64,000 nucleotides of DNA, from positions 1-64,000 of the forward strand of contig DAIRGA010000021.1 of NCBI GenBank assembly GCA_036794825.1, read 5' to 3'. A program made the position numbers and the translations under genes. Shown piece after piece: positions 18,240 through 27,212 of this stretch (its first letter is position 1; every line of letters begins with the position of its first letter). This stretch comes from RZYY01 sp036794825 (GTDB taxonomy: Bacteria; Bacteroidota; Bacteroidia; Bacteroidales; 4484-276). A model generated the notes under the pieces. That model was given only the letters and a program-made list of their open reading frames with translations, did no database searches and had not been told where the DNA came from.

Positions 18240-20672
18240 TTACTTGAATTTAATGGTTAGAGTTCGCTCTGTTTTATGTTGATGCGTATATTGAATGCAG
18301 ACCCGTTGATCTATCCGGACCAGTTTCAGGGCTTCGCCTTCAAAGCCAGCCGATTGTATGTTTCTGGCTTTTTCTCCTTCCAGAACGATTTCGCCCGGAA
18401 GATCGCGGTCGCCGTGGAGAGTTATTTCCAAAATATTGTCTTTCAGGTTGATCCGGAGCAAATCAGAGGTGGAGTGAAGAATCTTCAAATCGCCGGTAAC
18501 CGGAATGCAGATGGGGCTGAGAACAGCATAGAGCGCCGACCAATCGGTTTTTCCTCCGGTAAAGGGGACAGGGATAGTTTCACCGCTTTCGGGATGGGTG
18601 TAGGTGATTTTTGCTGTTTGTTCCTCGTTGTAATAATTTCCGATAAAAAGCATCGCTGATCCATCAATTGTAAAGCGCTCCCTCACAGCAATATAGTCGC
18701 TTGTGGAGGTTGCCTGCCTGAGTTTTGCTCCCGATCTGTCGAGGATAGCCTGGTACACCGGTTTATGACCTTCGGTGTCGAAGCCAATCCATGCTCCGAG
18801 GTGTAATACTTTTCCTTTTTCCAGCCTCTTTTCAAAACCGCAGATGTTTCCTGAAATTGTCCGGGCAATTACCTCTGAATCAGTTAGTTTCTCACTGGTG
18901 TAGATCACCTGCGGGTTGGCGCATTTGATGTCTTTCAGGTCGAAGACATCTATTAAAGGTGAGTCAATAGTTTCGGTTCCTGAAGGCTCTATACCGATTT
19001 CATCGCGCAGGATGGTACATGGTTTCTGCGAAAGCTCACGATCGGGGAGGTAGGGGAAAATCACAAGGTCGCCGCCGGCTTTGGCATAATCAGCAATCGT
19101 TTTCTGGTCTTTGGCATTCATCTCATCGGTACTGAAAGCCCAAACCTGCTTGTAATGCTGGAGTTTTTCCGATGAAGTTTTGCTCAAATCGGCCATGTCA
19201 TAGTCAATGTTGAGGATTTGCAAAACCTTCAACAGGCCGTCAAAATATGCACCTCTGCGGATGGAGGGTGCATTGAAGGTGAGCCGGCTGGCACCCTCCT
19301 CTGGTCTCTCGAGTTCCGTGGCGTAGTAAGGTGGATAAAACAGCACACAGACCTCGGCTTTGCGCTGAGCCTCAACGATAATATTTTCGGCCGTCCGGAT
19401 GATTTTGTTCATCCTTTGCACCAGTGGAAAAGCGCTGGTTTGTCCGGCTTCCGGAGTGAGCGGGTTGAACCAGTAAAAGGTTTCGCCCGAATAGCCCTTG
19501 CGGCGGGGATTTCGCCCCTGCGAAAACATGTAATAGTTCCATCCCGTAAGGCCGTTGGCAACACTCGCTTTGTAGAACAACTCCATCTCTCGTGGGTTTG
19601 TCACCACATGGTATTCGCGCGAACCACTCTGAAATTCAGCGGCAAACAGCGGTTTGTTGCCCTGCATGGCAAAGGTGATGTCGTTGATAATCCGGTCGTC
19701 GTGGAGGTTTCGGTAAGACAGAAATTCCGGAATGTGATCCACCCCGAAAATGATTTCGCTTTTGTCCTCAAACAAATCCTCGTACATGGTTATGTTGACA
19801 GGAAACTCGTAGCCATGCCCATAGATCCAGCCCGGCAGGTTGTGGTAGAACGGAACCGTAACCCCGCGCTCTCTGGCCATTTTGGAGAGCATCCTCAGAT
19901 AATCGCCATAATACTTTCGCCAGAAAAGATGCCACTGGTAGTCGCGGCTGCGGTCGCCTTTTGAGGCAAACGGCAACCGTCCGTCCGGAGGAAGTTCCAC
20001 CTGCGAAAAATCATTATAATTGGTTTCCCACTGGCGGTTCAGATCGTTGATGGTGGAAAAATGATGTCGTAAATAATTGATAAAGCGATCTTTAACTCCT
20101 GCGCCATAGTCGGCCTGATGGGCAAGCCATGAGAAGACGCCAATTTCGTTGCAGATCTGCATCATGATAACCGGGCCACCCTGGACGGTTTCTCTCTCTG
20201 AAATAAGGGGCATAATGTGATCGTACCACAGGCCGACCTTTTCGGTGAAGATGGGATGGAACAGGTTAACCCCGTCGCCTGCTACGATCTGGCCATTGCG
20301 GTTGCGCATTTTCACCTGGTTGCCATGTTTTTCCACAAACCAGTCGGGCAGGCCGGCGCCGCGCCACTCGGCAAGGATAAAGGGGCCGGGTTTTACAATA
20401 CATTTCAGGCCATGACTCTGGCATTTTTGCAACCAGCCTTTCAGATCACGTTCAGGGTGGGTTGTGCCGTCAAAATCGAAAATACCCTCCTCAGATTCGT
20501 GCCAGTCCCACGGAATATAAGTGCTGACCGCAGTGAGCCCGGCTTCTTTTGCGGCCTCCAGATGTTTGTCCCACAATTCGCGCCTGATGCGGAAATAATG
20601 GATTTCTCCCGAAAGAAGAAAAACTTTGCGATTGTCGAGATAAAAGTTGTTCTCTTTGATAATGAATGACAT
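18240..20672 (-). CDS. GH35-like beta-glycosidase or glycosyltransferase, cytoplasmic
   Basis: An 810-residue protein with no signal peptide. The TIM barrel carries G-E-I-H-Y-F-R (22-28), the acid/base Glu176 in Q-I-C-N-E-I-G and the nucleophile Glu346 in A-A-E-F-Q-S-G, the layout of GH35 beta-galactosidases. A glutamine amidotransferase-like domain (around 430-620) and beta domains follow. Classical GH35 galactosidases are usually exported in Bacteroidota; this one is not. It sits next to a phosphorylase and a GH144-type endoglucanase. A GH35 member from Ignavibacterium has been described as a beta-1,2-glucosyltransferase, and that role fits this context better than galactosidase. The family call is firm; the specificity is inferred. 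Confidence 0.82.
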   Translation of the reverse strand: MSFIIKENNFYLDNRKVFLLSGEIHYFRIRRELWDKHLEAAKEAGLTAVSTYIPWDWHESEEGIFDFDGTTHPERDLKGWLQKCQSHGLKCIVKPGPFILAEWRGAGLPDWFVEKHGNQVKMRNRNGQIVAGDGVNLFHPIFTEKVGLWYDHIMPLISERETVQGGPVIMMQICNEIGVFSWLAHQADYGAGVKDRFINYLRHHFSTINDLNRQWETNYNDFSQVELPPDGRLPFASKGDRSRDYQWHLFWRKYYGDYLRMLSKMARERGVTVPFYHNLPGWIYGHGYEFPVNITMYEDLFEDKSEIIFGVDHIPEFLSYRNLHDDRIINDITFAMQGNKPLFAAEFQSGSREYHVVTNPREMELFYKASVANGLTGWNYYMFSQGRNPRRKGYSGETFYWFNPLTPEAGQTSAFPLVQRMNKIIRTAENIIVEAQRKAEVCVLFYPPYYATELERPEEGASRLTFNAPSIRRGAYFDGLLKVLQILNIDYDMADLSKTSSEKLQHYKQVWAFSTDEMNAKDQKTIADYAKAGGDLVIFPYLPDRELSQKPCTILRDEIGIEPSGTETIDSPLIDVFDLKDIKCANPQVIYTSEKLTDSEVIARTISGNICGFEKRLEKGKVLHLGAWIGFDTEGHKPVYQAILDRSGAKLRQATSTSDYIAVRERFTIDGSAMLFIGNYYNEEQTAKITYTHPESGETIPVPFTGGKTDWSALYAVLSPICIPVTGDLKILHSTSDLLRINLKDNILEITLHGDRDLPGEIVLEGEKARNIQSAGFEGEALKLVRIDQRVCIQYTHQHKTERTLTIKFK

Positions 20673-20689
20673 AGGAAATGAATTTCGGG

Positions 20690-22468
20690 TTAAGTAAGAT
20701 TAACTCCCACCTGCTCACGTTCTTTGTTTCTCTGCTGCAGGAGATCTTTGATTTCGTGCGAGCGCTTTTCTGTGAGGGTGTAACGGAGTATGAAGAATAT
20801 CGAAAAGATGCTCAGCAGCAAGGGCAGACCGATCTCTACAACACGCATCATCAGCATGGTGTAGGGCGCCTGCAGGATGAGCGATATGATGTCATTATTT
20901 ATTGCGGTGATTTCGTTTTCGATCAGGCCGGGTGCCAGGGTGGGATCAAGTGCCGCAAGCCTGGCACTTACTGCAGTGGCATTTTGGATAAGCGTCCGGT
21001 AGTGCTCTGCTTTTTTTATATCTTTTTTGGATCTTTCTTCGAGATGGGCAACCAGTTCGTTGGAACGTTCTACTGATTTGGAAATGAACTCCTGAAAGTT
21101 AATGGTTTGTGATTTTCCCTCCTTGGCCGATTTTACTTCACTGCTCAACACCCTGATGCTGCCCTGCAGGGCATCAACCTTGGTTACCTGGGTTTCGTCA
21201 AACTGTGTGAAAACGATAAGTGCGCCGGCGACAAAACTGGCCAGGGCTGTACCCATCTTGATAAACCACCAGAAAACCGAATAAAAACTCCCTTCGGTGC
21301 GCTTGCCGGTTTTGAGGTCATCTTCGTCGCAAATATCGCCAACCATCGAAGAGCCGAGCGTGAAAAAGAAGAGCATCCCCATCGAAAGCAAAATGGTTGG
21401 AATCACTATAAGATACGGATAATCAGGATTGTAGCAGACGATTTTGGAAAGCTGTGCCAAACACATCAGGGCAATAGCAATAATCAGTGTGTTGCGTTTG
21501 CCCAGTTTCGGACTAATAATGTTCAAAGGAAAAACCGCCAGAACGCCGGTTACTGCCCAGATGGTTCCGTTGATGCCCAGCAGATAAGCCCCGGCTACTT
21601 TATCGCCGCCAAAAATGTAAAAGATGGGAATATAAGAGCCAAGCAGGTTCACAAAGTTGAATCCCATGGCCAGGGTGAAGATGGTGAGGGTGAGCATGAT
21701 GAAATTCCGGTTGCTGGCCGTGTGTTTCATGTCTTTCCAGAATGGGGTTTTCTCCTGTTTCTGAATCCGCACAAAACCAGGTTCCCGGAGCTTGTATGTC
21801 CACCAGAAGGACAGCGGAATAATGATACCGGCAATCATCAGGGAGACGTAGCGCATTCCATCGGCTTCGTTACCGCCGGTACCTCTGAATATTTCGAGGT
21901 TTGCCAGTGCAAAAAGCCAGGGTGTGCTCATGGCGAAGAGGTTGCCGACAAAACTTTTGGCACTAAAGAGCCGTGTACGTTCGTGATAGTCATCGGTAAT
22001 CTCCATACCCAATGCTCCGTGGGGGATTTCAAAAATTGTACAGGCTGTGTAGAAAAGCAACAGCGAAAAAAGGATATATCCCAGTTGAAAAGCCTGGAAG
22101 CCAGACTCAGAGGGGAACCATTCACGCACCAGTTCACCTTTTGGTATCCACCACATCAGCACGAAAGTTAATGCCACCAGAATACCGCCGATCAGAAGGA
22201 AAGGACGTCGTCTTCCCCAGCGGGTGCGGGTATTGTCGGAGATATGTCCAATCAGCGGATCGGAAACGGCATCCCACAGCCTGGGTATGATCAGAATAAC
22301 GCCAAGCCAGAATGCGCTAAGGCCAAGACTGATGTTACCCATCAGACCAACCAGAATGCCGGCAATATTAAACAGGGCGATGGGAATGATCCCACCGGCG
22401 CCGTAAGCTGCCAGTTGCGAAAACTTCAGACGTTCCTGTGTGACGGATGCACTATTCTGGTTTGTCAT
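20690..22468 (-). CDS. GPH-family (MFS) glycoside symporter with an inserted helical domain
   Basis: A 592-residue inner-membrane transporter. D-A-V-S-D-P-L-I-G-H-I-S-D at 66-78, followed by R-T-R-W-G-R-R-R-P, is the signature of glycoside-pentoside-hexuronide:cation symporters. G-D-I-C-D-E-D-D near 377 is also typical. Between the last two membrane segments (about residues 423-535) lies an extra segment of roughly 110 residues, rich in charged and helix-forming residues, which looks like a coiled coil. Ordinary GPH members are 440-500 residues long and lack it. The likely role is import of oligosaccharides to the cytoplasmic GH94 and GH35 enzymes encoded just downstream (17 bases to the GH35 gene). 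Confidence 0.88.
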   Translation of the reverse strand: MTNQNSASVTQERLKFSQLAAYGAGGIIPIALFNIAGILVGLMGNISLGLSAFWLGVILIIPRLWDAVSDPLIGHISDNTRTRWGRRRPFLLIGGILVALTFVLMWWIPKGELVREWFPSESGFQAFQLGYILFSLLLFYTACTIFEIPHGALGMEITDDYHERTRLFSAKSFVGNLFAMSTPWLFALANLEIFRGTGGNEADGMRYVSLMIAGIIIPLSFWWTYKLREPGFVRIQKQEKTPFWKDMKHTASNRNFIMLTLTIFTLAMGFNFVNLLGSYIPIFYIFGGDKVAGAYLLGINGTIWAVTGVLAVFPLNIISPKLGKRNTLIIAIALMCLAQLSKIVCYNPDYPYLIVIPTILLSMGMLFFFTLGSSMVGDICDEDDLKTGKRTEGSFYSVFWWFIKMGTALASFVAGALIVFTQFDETQVTKVDALQGSIRVLSSEVKSAKEGKSQTINFQEFISKSVERSNELVAHLEERSKKDIKKAEHYRTLIQNATAVSARLAALDPTLAPGLIENEITAINNDIISLILQAPYTMLMMRVVEIGLPLLLSIFSIFFILRYTLTEKRSHEIKDLLQQRNKEREQVGVNLT

Positions 22469-22489
22469 ACTAAATGGTTGATTTTCTGT

Positions 22490-25400
22490 TTAGTAGTATA
22501 TGATTACTTCAGCAGGAACCGATTTTACACTGATTTCCTTTTCTGAAAAATCACTGGTTTCCATGCCGTTGATGGTAACTTTCGAAGGCATCTTTGATTG
22601 ATTGAAGTTCCTGATTTTGATGCCGTTGGCTGGAAGTTTTAAATCACCGGAAATGTTGAAATTGTAAGCTTTCTGCTCTTTTTTTATCGAAAAAGAGATG
22701 TCGCCGTAATAGGTAGGAAGAGCTTCCACCGACATACCTTTGGGAGTATCAATCCAGTCCTGGTAAAGAGCGGAGGCCAGCACAAGCGACTCATCGTATT
22801 CATTTTCATACACAAACATCGAGCGGATGGAATTAACAAAATCACTTCCTACCCAGGTGTGGGGCATGTCGCCGATAAAACCGGGAAATCGGTAGTCATT
22901 CCAAACCACTTCTGCCCAATGATGCCATCCCTGAGGCCGCTGATCATTGAGGAAAAATTCGATCAGTTCATGCGCTTTTTCTGGCTGATCGAGCAGGATG
23001 AAGGAGCCAATCAGCCGGTTTTCGTAGGGCGTGTAATTAACCCAGTTGCGCTTGCCATCTCTCCTATCTTTGAAAAATTGGTAATATTTATCGAATGTAT
23101 TGTAAACCTGTGGTTTAGGAAGGTTTTTCAGCTCGTTGCAAGGTGTAAGCGCTACGGTTGTACTAGTGGCGTCGAAATCTCCCAGTTCAACACAGCCCGG
23201 TATGAAGTCAATTTTGCGGGTCTTCATGGCAAGATTGATGGATTTGTAAAGATTTTTGCTGAAAGTATCCCTCACCTGGCTGATATGCGCCGCTGTTTCT
23301 GTTTCACCAAGAATTTTTTGAATCTCCACCGCATCTTTTAACCCTTTGATAATGAAAAAATTGTCCCAGTAGGAGTGCATTGGTTTGGCTGAGTATCCTT
23401 CGTGGCTGATGGATTCCGGCACAATGCCGTAGTAAGCGCGCACGCTGTCGTTTCCGTTTTTGAAATGATCGGTGGAGCGCTCAGCAATCAGCGATTCGAT
23501 GTATTCCACCGATTTAAGCACATAAGGGTTCATCGAGCGAAGGAATGCAGTGTCGTAGGTGAAGTTGAAGTATTCTCTTATCAGGTAGATGAGCTGGCCA
23601 TGACTATCGTGCTCCGGAACAGGGTCTGGCCCGCGAAAGTCAACCACACAGGGCACTTTGCCGTTTTCGTACTGATGGATGGCGTACCATTCAGTAAAAT
23701 CCTTCACCTCTTTTACAATCCCAGATTTCAAAAGTGCCGATGAGGTGAGCGCTCCATCGCGGATCCAGCTCCGCTCATACGAACGCGATCCGGGTTGAAT
23801 GCCCACTTTGTCCCTGTTCACCAGTATGTAAACAAGGTTGGATTTGTAGGCCGCAAGGATACGGTCGGCCGATTCAGGCAGGTTGAACCTGATATGCCCG
23901 AGGCGCTCTTTCCACCAGGCCGATGTTTTTTCAAATTCACCGGCAACAGATTCATTGGTCAGAGGGATGCCGGGTTCGGTGGTATGAAACGGTACCACAA
24001 GGTATAGTTCTTTTTCTTCGCCGGCATTGAGTTTCAGCGCGTACTTCACCACTCCACTGGCTTGCCGGTTTTTGTCAGCAGAAGTTTTCGAATTTGGAAG
24101 GTTTTCCGTGCGGATCATGGCCATCAGATTCGGATTATCGGATGTGGCGGCACCAAAATAATCATATTTTTCTGTGAAATGGACAACTTTCTCATCCACA
24201 GCAATTTGCCCTTCTTTCGATTCATTTATGCGGCTTATTCTCCCTGCGCCGCCGGTAAGATTTAAAAATTGATAATACGGGTTGACCTGGTAAGGACGGA
24301 TGAGCAGAAACAGCTCAATTTCTTTTGTTTTATCAGATTGATTTTGAATAGAATATTTGATATTCAATCTTGAATTTTTGTTTGCCTCACCGCTCGAAAT
24401 GATACCTGTCACAAATTTAATATCATCGAACTGCCACATTACCGACGGTACATAGTCCAGATTATTGTTATCCCCGATCAGGCTGAGGTTTTGCGAAGAT
24501 TTTACGTTGCTCCAGTTGTAGAGTTTGCTGCCGCATTGTATGGCCGGTTCGATTGAAAAAAGGGCTTTATCTACCTCCACCATGCCGTCTTCATTTATCA
24601 TGGCCTCTTTCACATCGTTGTTAACACCCGAAATCGTCCAGTAGGAAGCCTGCTCCAGAAAGTACCGTGGGAAGTCTCCCTGGGGAGAGTTTTTGGCCGT
24701 GTAGATCAGGAAGTCATTCAGGGTCAGCGAGTTCTTCACGTCAAGAAACCTGAGCTCTGCAATTCCGAAACCTTTTTCGGAGGTGGGTTGTAAAAGATTA
24801 ATTCTCAGAAGTTTGGATTCAGCTTCAGCCATTCTGATAAAGCTTGTCTTTGACCGATTGCCGGCAGCCGTGTAGGCCAGCTCCCATTCCTTACCGTTGT
24901 TGGAGGTTAACACTTCAAAACTTTTGGCAGCGAGGCCGTCAGCCCAGATAATGTGCAACCCGCCAAACTCCCTGCGGGTGGTGAAATCAATGGTGACTGA
25001 CTGGTTTTTGTTCCCTTTGCTTTGCCAAAAAGTCTCTGTTTTGCCATCGAGCATCAGATTTGGCGCTAGCCCTTTGGCTGATGATGAGGCTGTTACAATG
25101 GCAGGTGGATAATTTTTCACCTCATCGGGCAGGGGTTCAAATTTCAGGTCATCGATCCAGAGGGTGCCCTTTCCGCCAACAAAAGAGGCCACCGTAAACT
25201 CAATGCGGGCTATCTTATGCAAATGCTTATCCTCGGTCGGTCCCCAGGCAAATTCGATATGCCGTCTTTTAATCCTGATTTTTTTCCACTCCTGCGGGAA
25301 CTGGTAATTTCGGTTGTTAACCCACCACACATTGTCGCCGGTGCTATCGATGAATTTGATCTCAAAATTGTTTTCCGGCGAATCGGCTTTGAGGTAGAAT

Positions 25401-25669
25401 GAAAACTCAAAATTGTCGGGCAGGTCAATCGCAAAAAATTTCTGGATTCCACCATAGCCAGTGCCTTTGGTGAAATCGTAGTCAAAACGTACGGCATTAC
25501 CGGTTGTACCTTGTTCAACTGCGAGATTGAGTTTGACTTCGTCGGACCGGATGAATTCCCAGCCGGCGGTGTTCTCAAACCCGTCCAGGGTTTTGACCTG
25601 CGCTGATATGGTACCGGCTACAATGAGGAGTAGGGCCAATATGGCACCAACATGACATAAATGTTTCAT
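22490..25669 (-). CDS. Multidomain secreted protein: carbohydrate-binding, discoidin and alpha/alpha-barrel glycosidase-like domains
   Basis: About 1059 residues from the ATG at 25669 (another ATG at 25675). A signal peptide ends T-I-S-A-Q. Residues about 25-180 resemble a beta-sandwich carbohydrate-binding module (F-E-F-S-F-Y-L-K-A, then W-I-D-D-L-K-F-E). Residues 185-315 are a discoidin/F5-8C (CBM32-like) domain (W-Q-S-K-G, V-T-I-D-F). A beta-rich region follows to about 590. An (alpha/alpha) six-hairpin-type barrel then runs to about 960, with S-W-I-R-D-G-A-L, E-H-D-S-H-G-Q and W-H-H-W-A-E-V-V-W. The W-I-R-D-G pattern recalls GH15/GH63-like barrels. I cannot assign a CAZy family. It is probably periplasmic and acts on glucan-derived oligosaccharides. 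It lies 21 bases before the symporter gene. Confidence 0.75.
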   Translation of the reverse strand: MKHLCHVGAILALLLIVAGTISAQVKTLDGFENTAGWEFIRSDEVKLNLAVEQGTTGNAVRFDYDFTKGTGYGGIQKFFAIDLPDNFEFSFYLKADSPENNFEIKFIDSTGDNVWWVNNRNYQFPQEWKKIRIKRRHIEFAWGPTEDKHLHKIARIEFTVASFVGGKGTLWIDDLKFEPLPDEVKNYPPAIVTASSSAKGLAPNLMLDGKTETFWQSKGNKNQSVTIDFTTRREFGGLHIIWADGLAAKSFEVLTSNNGKEWELAYTAAGNRSKTSFIRMAEAESKLLRINLLQPTSEKGFGIAELRFLDVKNSLTLNDFLIYTAKNSPQGDFPRYFLEQASYWTISGVNNDVKEAMINEDGMVEVDKALFSIEPAIQCGSKLYNWSNVKSSQNLSLIGDNNNLDYVPSVMWQFDDIKFVTGIISSGEANKNSRLNIKYSIQNQSDKTKEIELFLLIRPYQVNPYYQFLNLTGGAGRISRINESKEGQIAVDEKVVHFTEKYDYFGAATSDNPNLMAMIRTENLPNSKTSADKNRQASGVVKYALKLNAGEEKELYLVVPFHTTEPGIPLTNESVAGEFEKTSAWWKERLGHIRFNLPESADRILAAYKSNLVYILVNRDKVGIQPGSRSYERSWIRDGALTSSALLKSGIVKEVKDFTEWYAIHQYENGKVPCVVDFRGPDPVPEHDSHGQLIYLIREYFNFTYDTAFLRSMNPYVLKSVEYIESLIAERSTDHFKNGNDSVRAYYGIVPESISHEGYSAKPMHSYWDNFFIIKGLKDAVEIQKILGETETAAHISQVRDTFSKNLYKSINLAMKTRKIDFIPGCVELGDFDATSTTVALTPCNELKNLPKPQVYNTFDKYYQFFKDRRDGKRNWVNYTPYENRLIGSFILLDQPEKAHELIEFFLNDQRPQGWHHWAEVVWNDYRFPGFIGDMPHTWVGSDFVNSIRSMFVYENEYDESLVLASALYQDWIDTPKGMSVEALPTYYGDISFSIKKEQKAYNFNISGDLKLPANGIKIRNFNQSKMPSKVTINGMETSDFSEKEISVKSVPAEVIIYY

Positions 25670-25711
25670 TATCATAGCTTTTGTTATTATGTCGGAGTAA
25701 AATCCGGAGCG

Positions 25712-27094
25712 CTAATCGAGGTACTGGTAGCCCAGTTTTTTCAGACCATCCTGGATAATCGGATCTTTCATCACCTGATTCCAGATCAGTCCGGTTCTGA
25801 AATTTTCGATCATAATCATCATTGGCCCCTGGTCAATGCCGATGTAATCGTTGTTGACCCATTTGGCGGTCGTGTTGAAGGCATCGAGGAATCCGTATTT
25901 TCCCCAGATGCTGTCGCCATGCGCTTCGATGAAGTACCTTGCGGTGGGGATTACGATTTCGGGGGCAAATGGGAGTGAAGAGAGCGCTCCGTAAGGGGCA
26001 ATGGTACCGTCGTCGAAATAGTTGTAATCAGGGCCTGCGGTTCCTCTTCCGGCATAACCGAGGAATTTTTTATCGTCGAAATTATAGATTTCTGTGGGGC
26101 CGTCACTGGCTGTAACTCCCCAGCAGAGAGAGTCGTAGCCCACCCATCCGTGAGGATTTTCGATAGCATAGAGCCGCTGCACGTAGGTTGCCCGCCGGCT
26201 GTTTTCGAAGTAGTCAATTCCTTTTTCCATCATGTAGGAGTCCACAAGGCCGCGGTAATCAATAAATGCCTGCGAAAACTGGTGCCCGAAAAGCGGCGGG
26301 AAGGCCAAATGGGAGTATCCTTCGTAAGGAGTTTTCCATTTGTAGGTCGAAAGCCAGGAGTTGTAGCTTCTTTCTACGTTCTCCATACCGCTGCCGGCGG
26401 CCAGGACATAAAGAAAAAGCGCCTCATTATAGCCGGTCCATCCCCAGTTGTGAATACCTTCTTCAGGTGTCCAGCCCATCGAAATCGTGTAAGGATGCTG
26501 GCTGTCGGCCGCCATCTCGAGAAAATTCCATTCGATTCTGCCCAAAAGCCTGCCTGCCAGCTCCCTTATCTGCTTTTCGTTTTCGTTGTCGGCATCAAAA
26601 TAATTGCGGGCAAAGATGATTCCCATCATCAGCAGCCCGGTATCAATTGACGAGAGCTCGCACGACCATTCGCGCAGCCCGGTATCCATCCGCAGAAAAT
26701 GGTAATAAAAGCCCTTGTAACCTGCTGCAAGGGGGTTGGTGCTTTGTTCAGAATTCATGAAAAAATTGAGCATATTCAGCACAATCCGGGCAGCATCCTC
26801 GCGTGAAATCCAGTTTCTTTCGACACCAATGGCAAAGCATGGAATGGCAAACCCCGTTGAAGCAATGCTGGAGGGCGCCCATTCTGATGCCCGGTCTTTA
26901 ACGATACCCCACTCCGGATGATGCTCTTCCATGAAAAAGCGGAAAGTTACCCGCTGGATTGAGTCGAGCATCAGCTCATCCTGCGCTGTTATCGGATAAT
27001 CTACTTTTCCTTTCGATTGATATGCCAGTGGTTTGGGTTGTTCGCAAGACCAGAGAATTACTACGGCGATAAATGTTATTACACTGAATTTCAT
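25712..27094 (-). CDS. PF10091 (GH144-related) glucan hydrolase lipoprotein, divergent member
   Basis: A 460-residue lipoprotein with lipobox L-W-S-C (Cys17). The residues after Cys are E-Q-P-K-P, not strongly acidic, so a periplasmic location is preferred. The PF10091 'glucoamylase-like' domain spans almost the whole protein: T-F-R-F-F near 50, G-Y-N-E-A at 221-225, W-G-V-T-A-S-D-G and G-A-L-S-S-L-P-F. PF10091 is the Pfam family of GH144 endo-beta-1,2-glucanases. The D-L-V-E-T motif seen in the neighbouring paralogue is replaced by E-L-S-S-I-D-T (146-152), so its specificity or mode of cutting may differ. It ends 42 bases before the start of the multidomain barrel gene. Confidence 0.82.
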   Translation of the reverse strand: MKFSVITFIAVVILWSCEQPKPLAYQSKGKVDYPITAQDELMLDSIQRVTFRFFMEEHHPEWGIVKDRASEWAPSSIASTGFAIPCFAIGVERNWISREDAARIVLNMLNFFMNSEQSTNPLAAGYKGFYYHFLRMDTGLREWSCELSSIDTGLLMMGIIFARNYFDADNENEKQIRELAGRLLGRIEWNFLEMAADSQHPYTISMGWTPEEGIHNWGWTGYNEALFLYVLAAGSGMENVERSYNSWLSTYKWKTPYEGYSHLAFPPLFGHQFSQAFIDYRGLVDSYMMEKGIDYFENSRRATYVQRLYAIENPHGWVGYDSLCWGVTASDGPTEIYNFDDKKFLGYAGRGTAGPDYNYFDDGTIAPYGALSSLPFAPEIVIPTARYFIEAHGDSIWGKYGFLDAFNTTAKWVNNDYIGIDQGPMMIMIENFRTGLIWNQVMKDPIIQDGLKKLGYQYLD

Positions 27095-27212
27095 CTGATT
27101 AAGTATTAATTAAAACAAAGATTATGTTGTAGTTTTGAATTTGTTCTTAATAGCATTTTCACAAAACTCCCGGTAAATTTTCTATTGGACGGGAAAAAGT
27201 GTTGACGAATGG

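Noticed and set aside
19218..19964. Plus-strand ORF of 248 codons inside the GH35-like gene
   Set aside because: Antisense shadow: no recognised motif, and the opposite frame encodes a clear GH35-like protein with catalytic residues.
27172..27202. Possible terminator between the two PF10091 genes (CCCG/CGGG)
   Set aside because: Only about five pairs with a 17-base loop; too weak to report as a feature.
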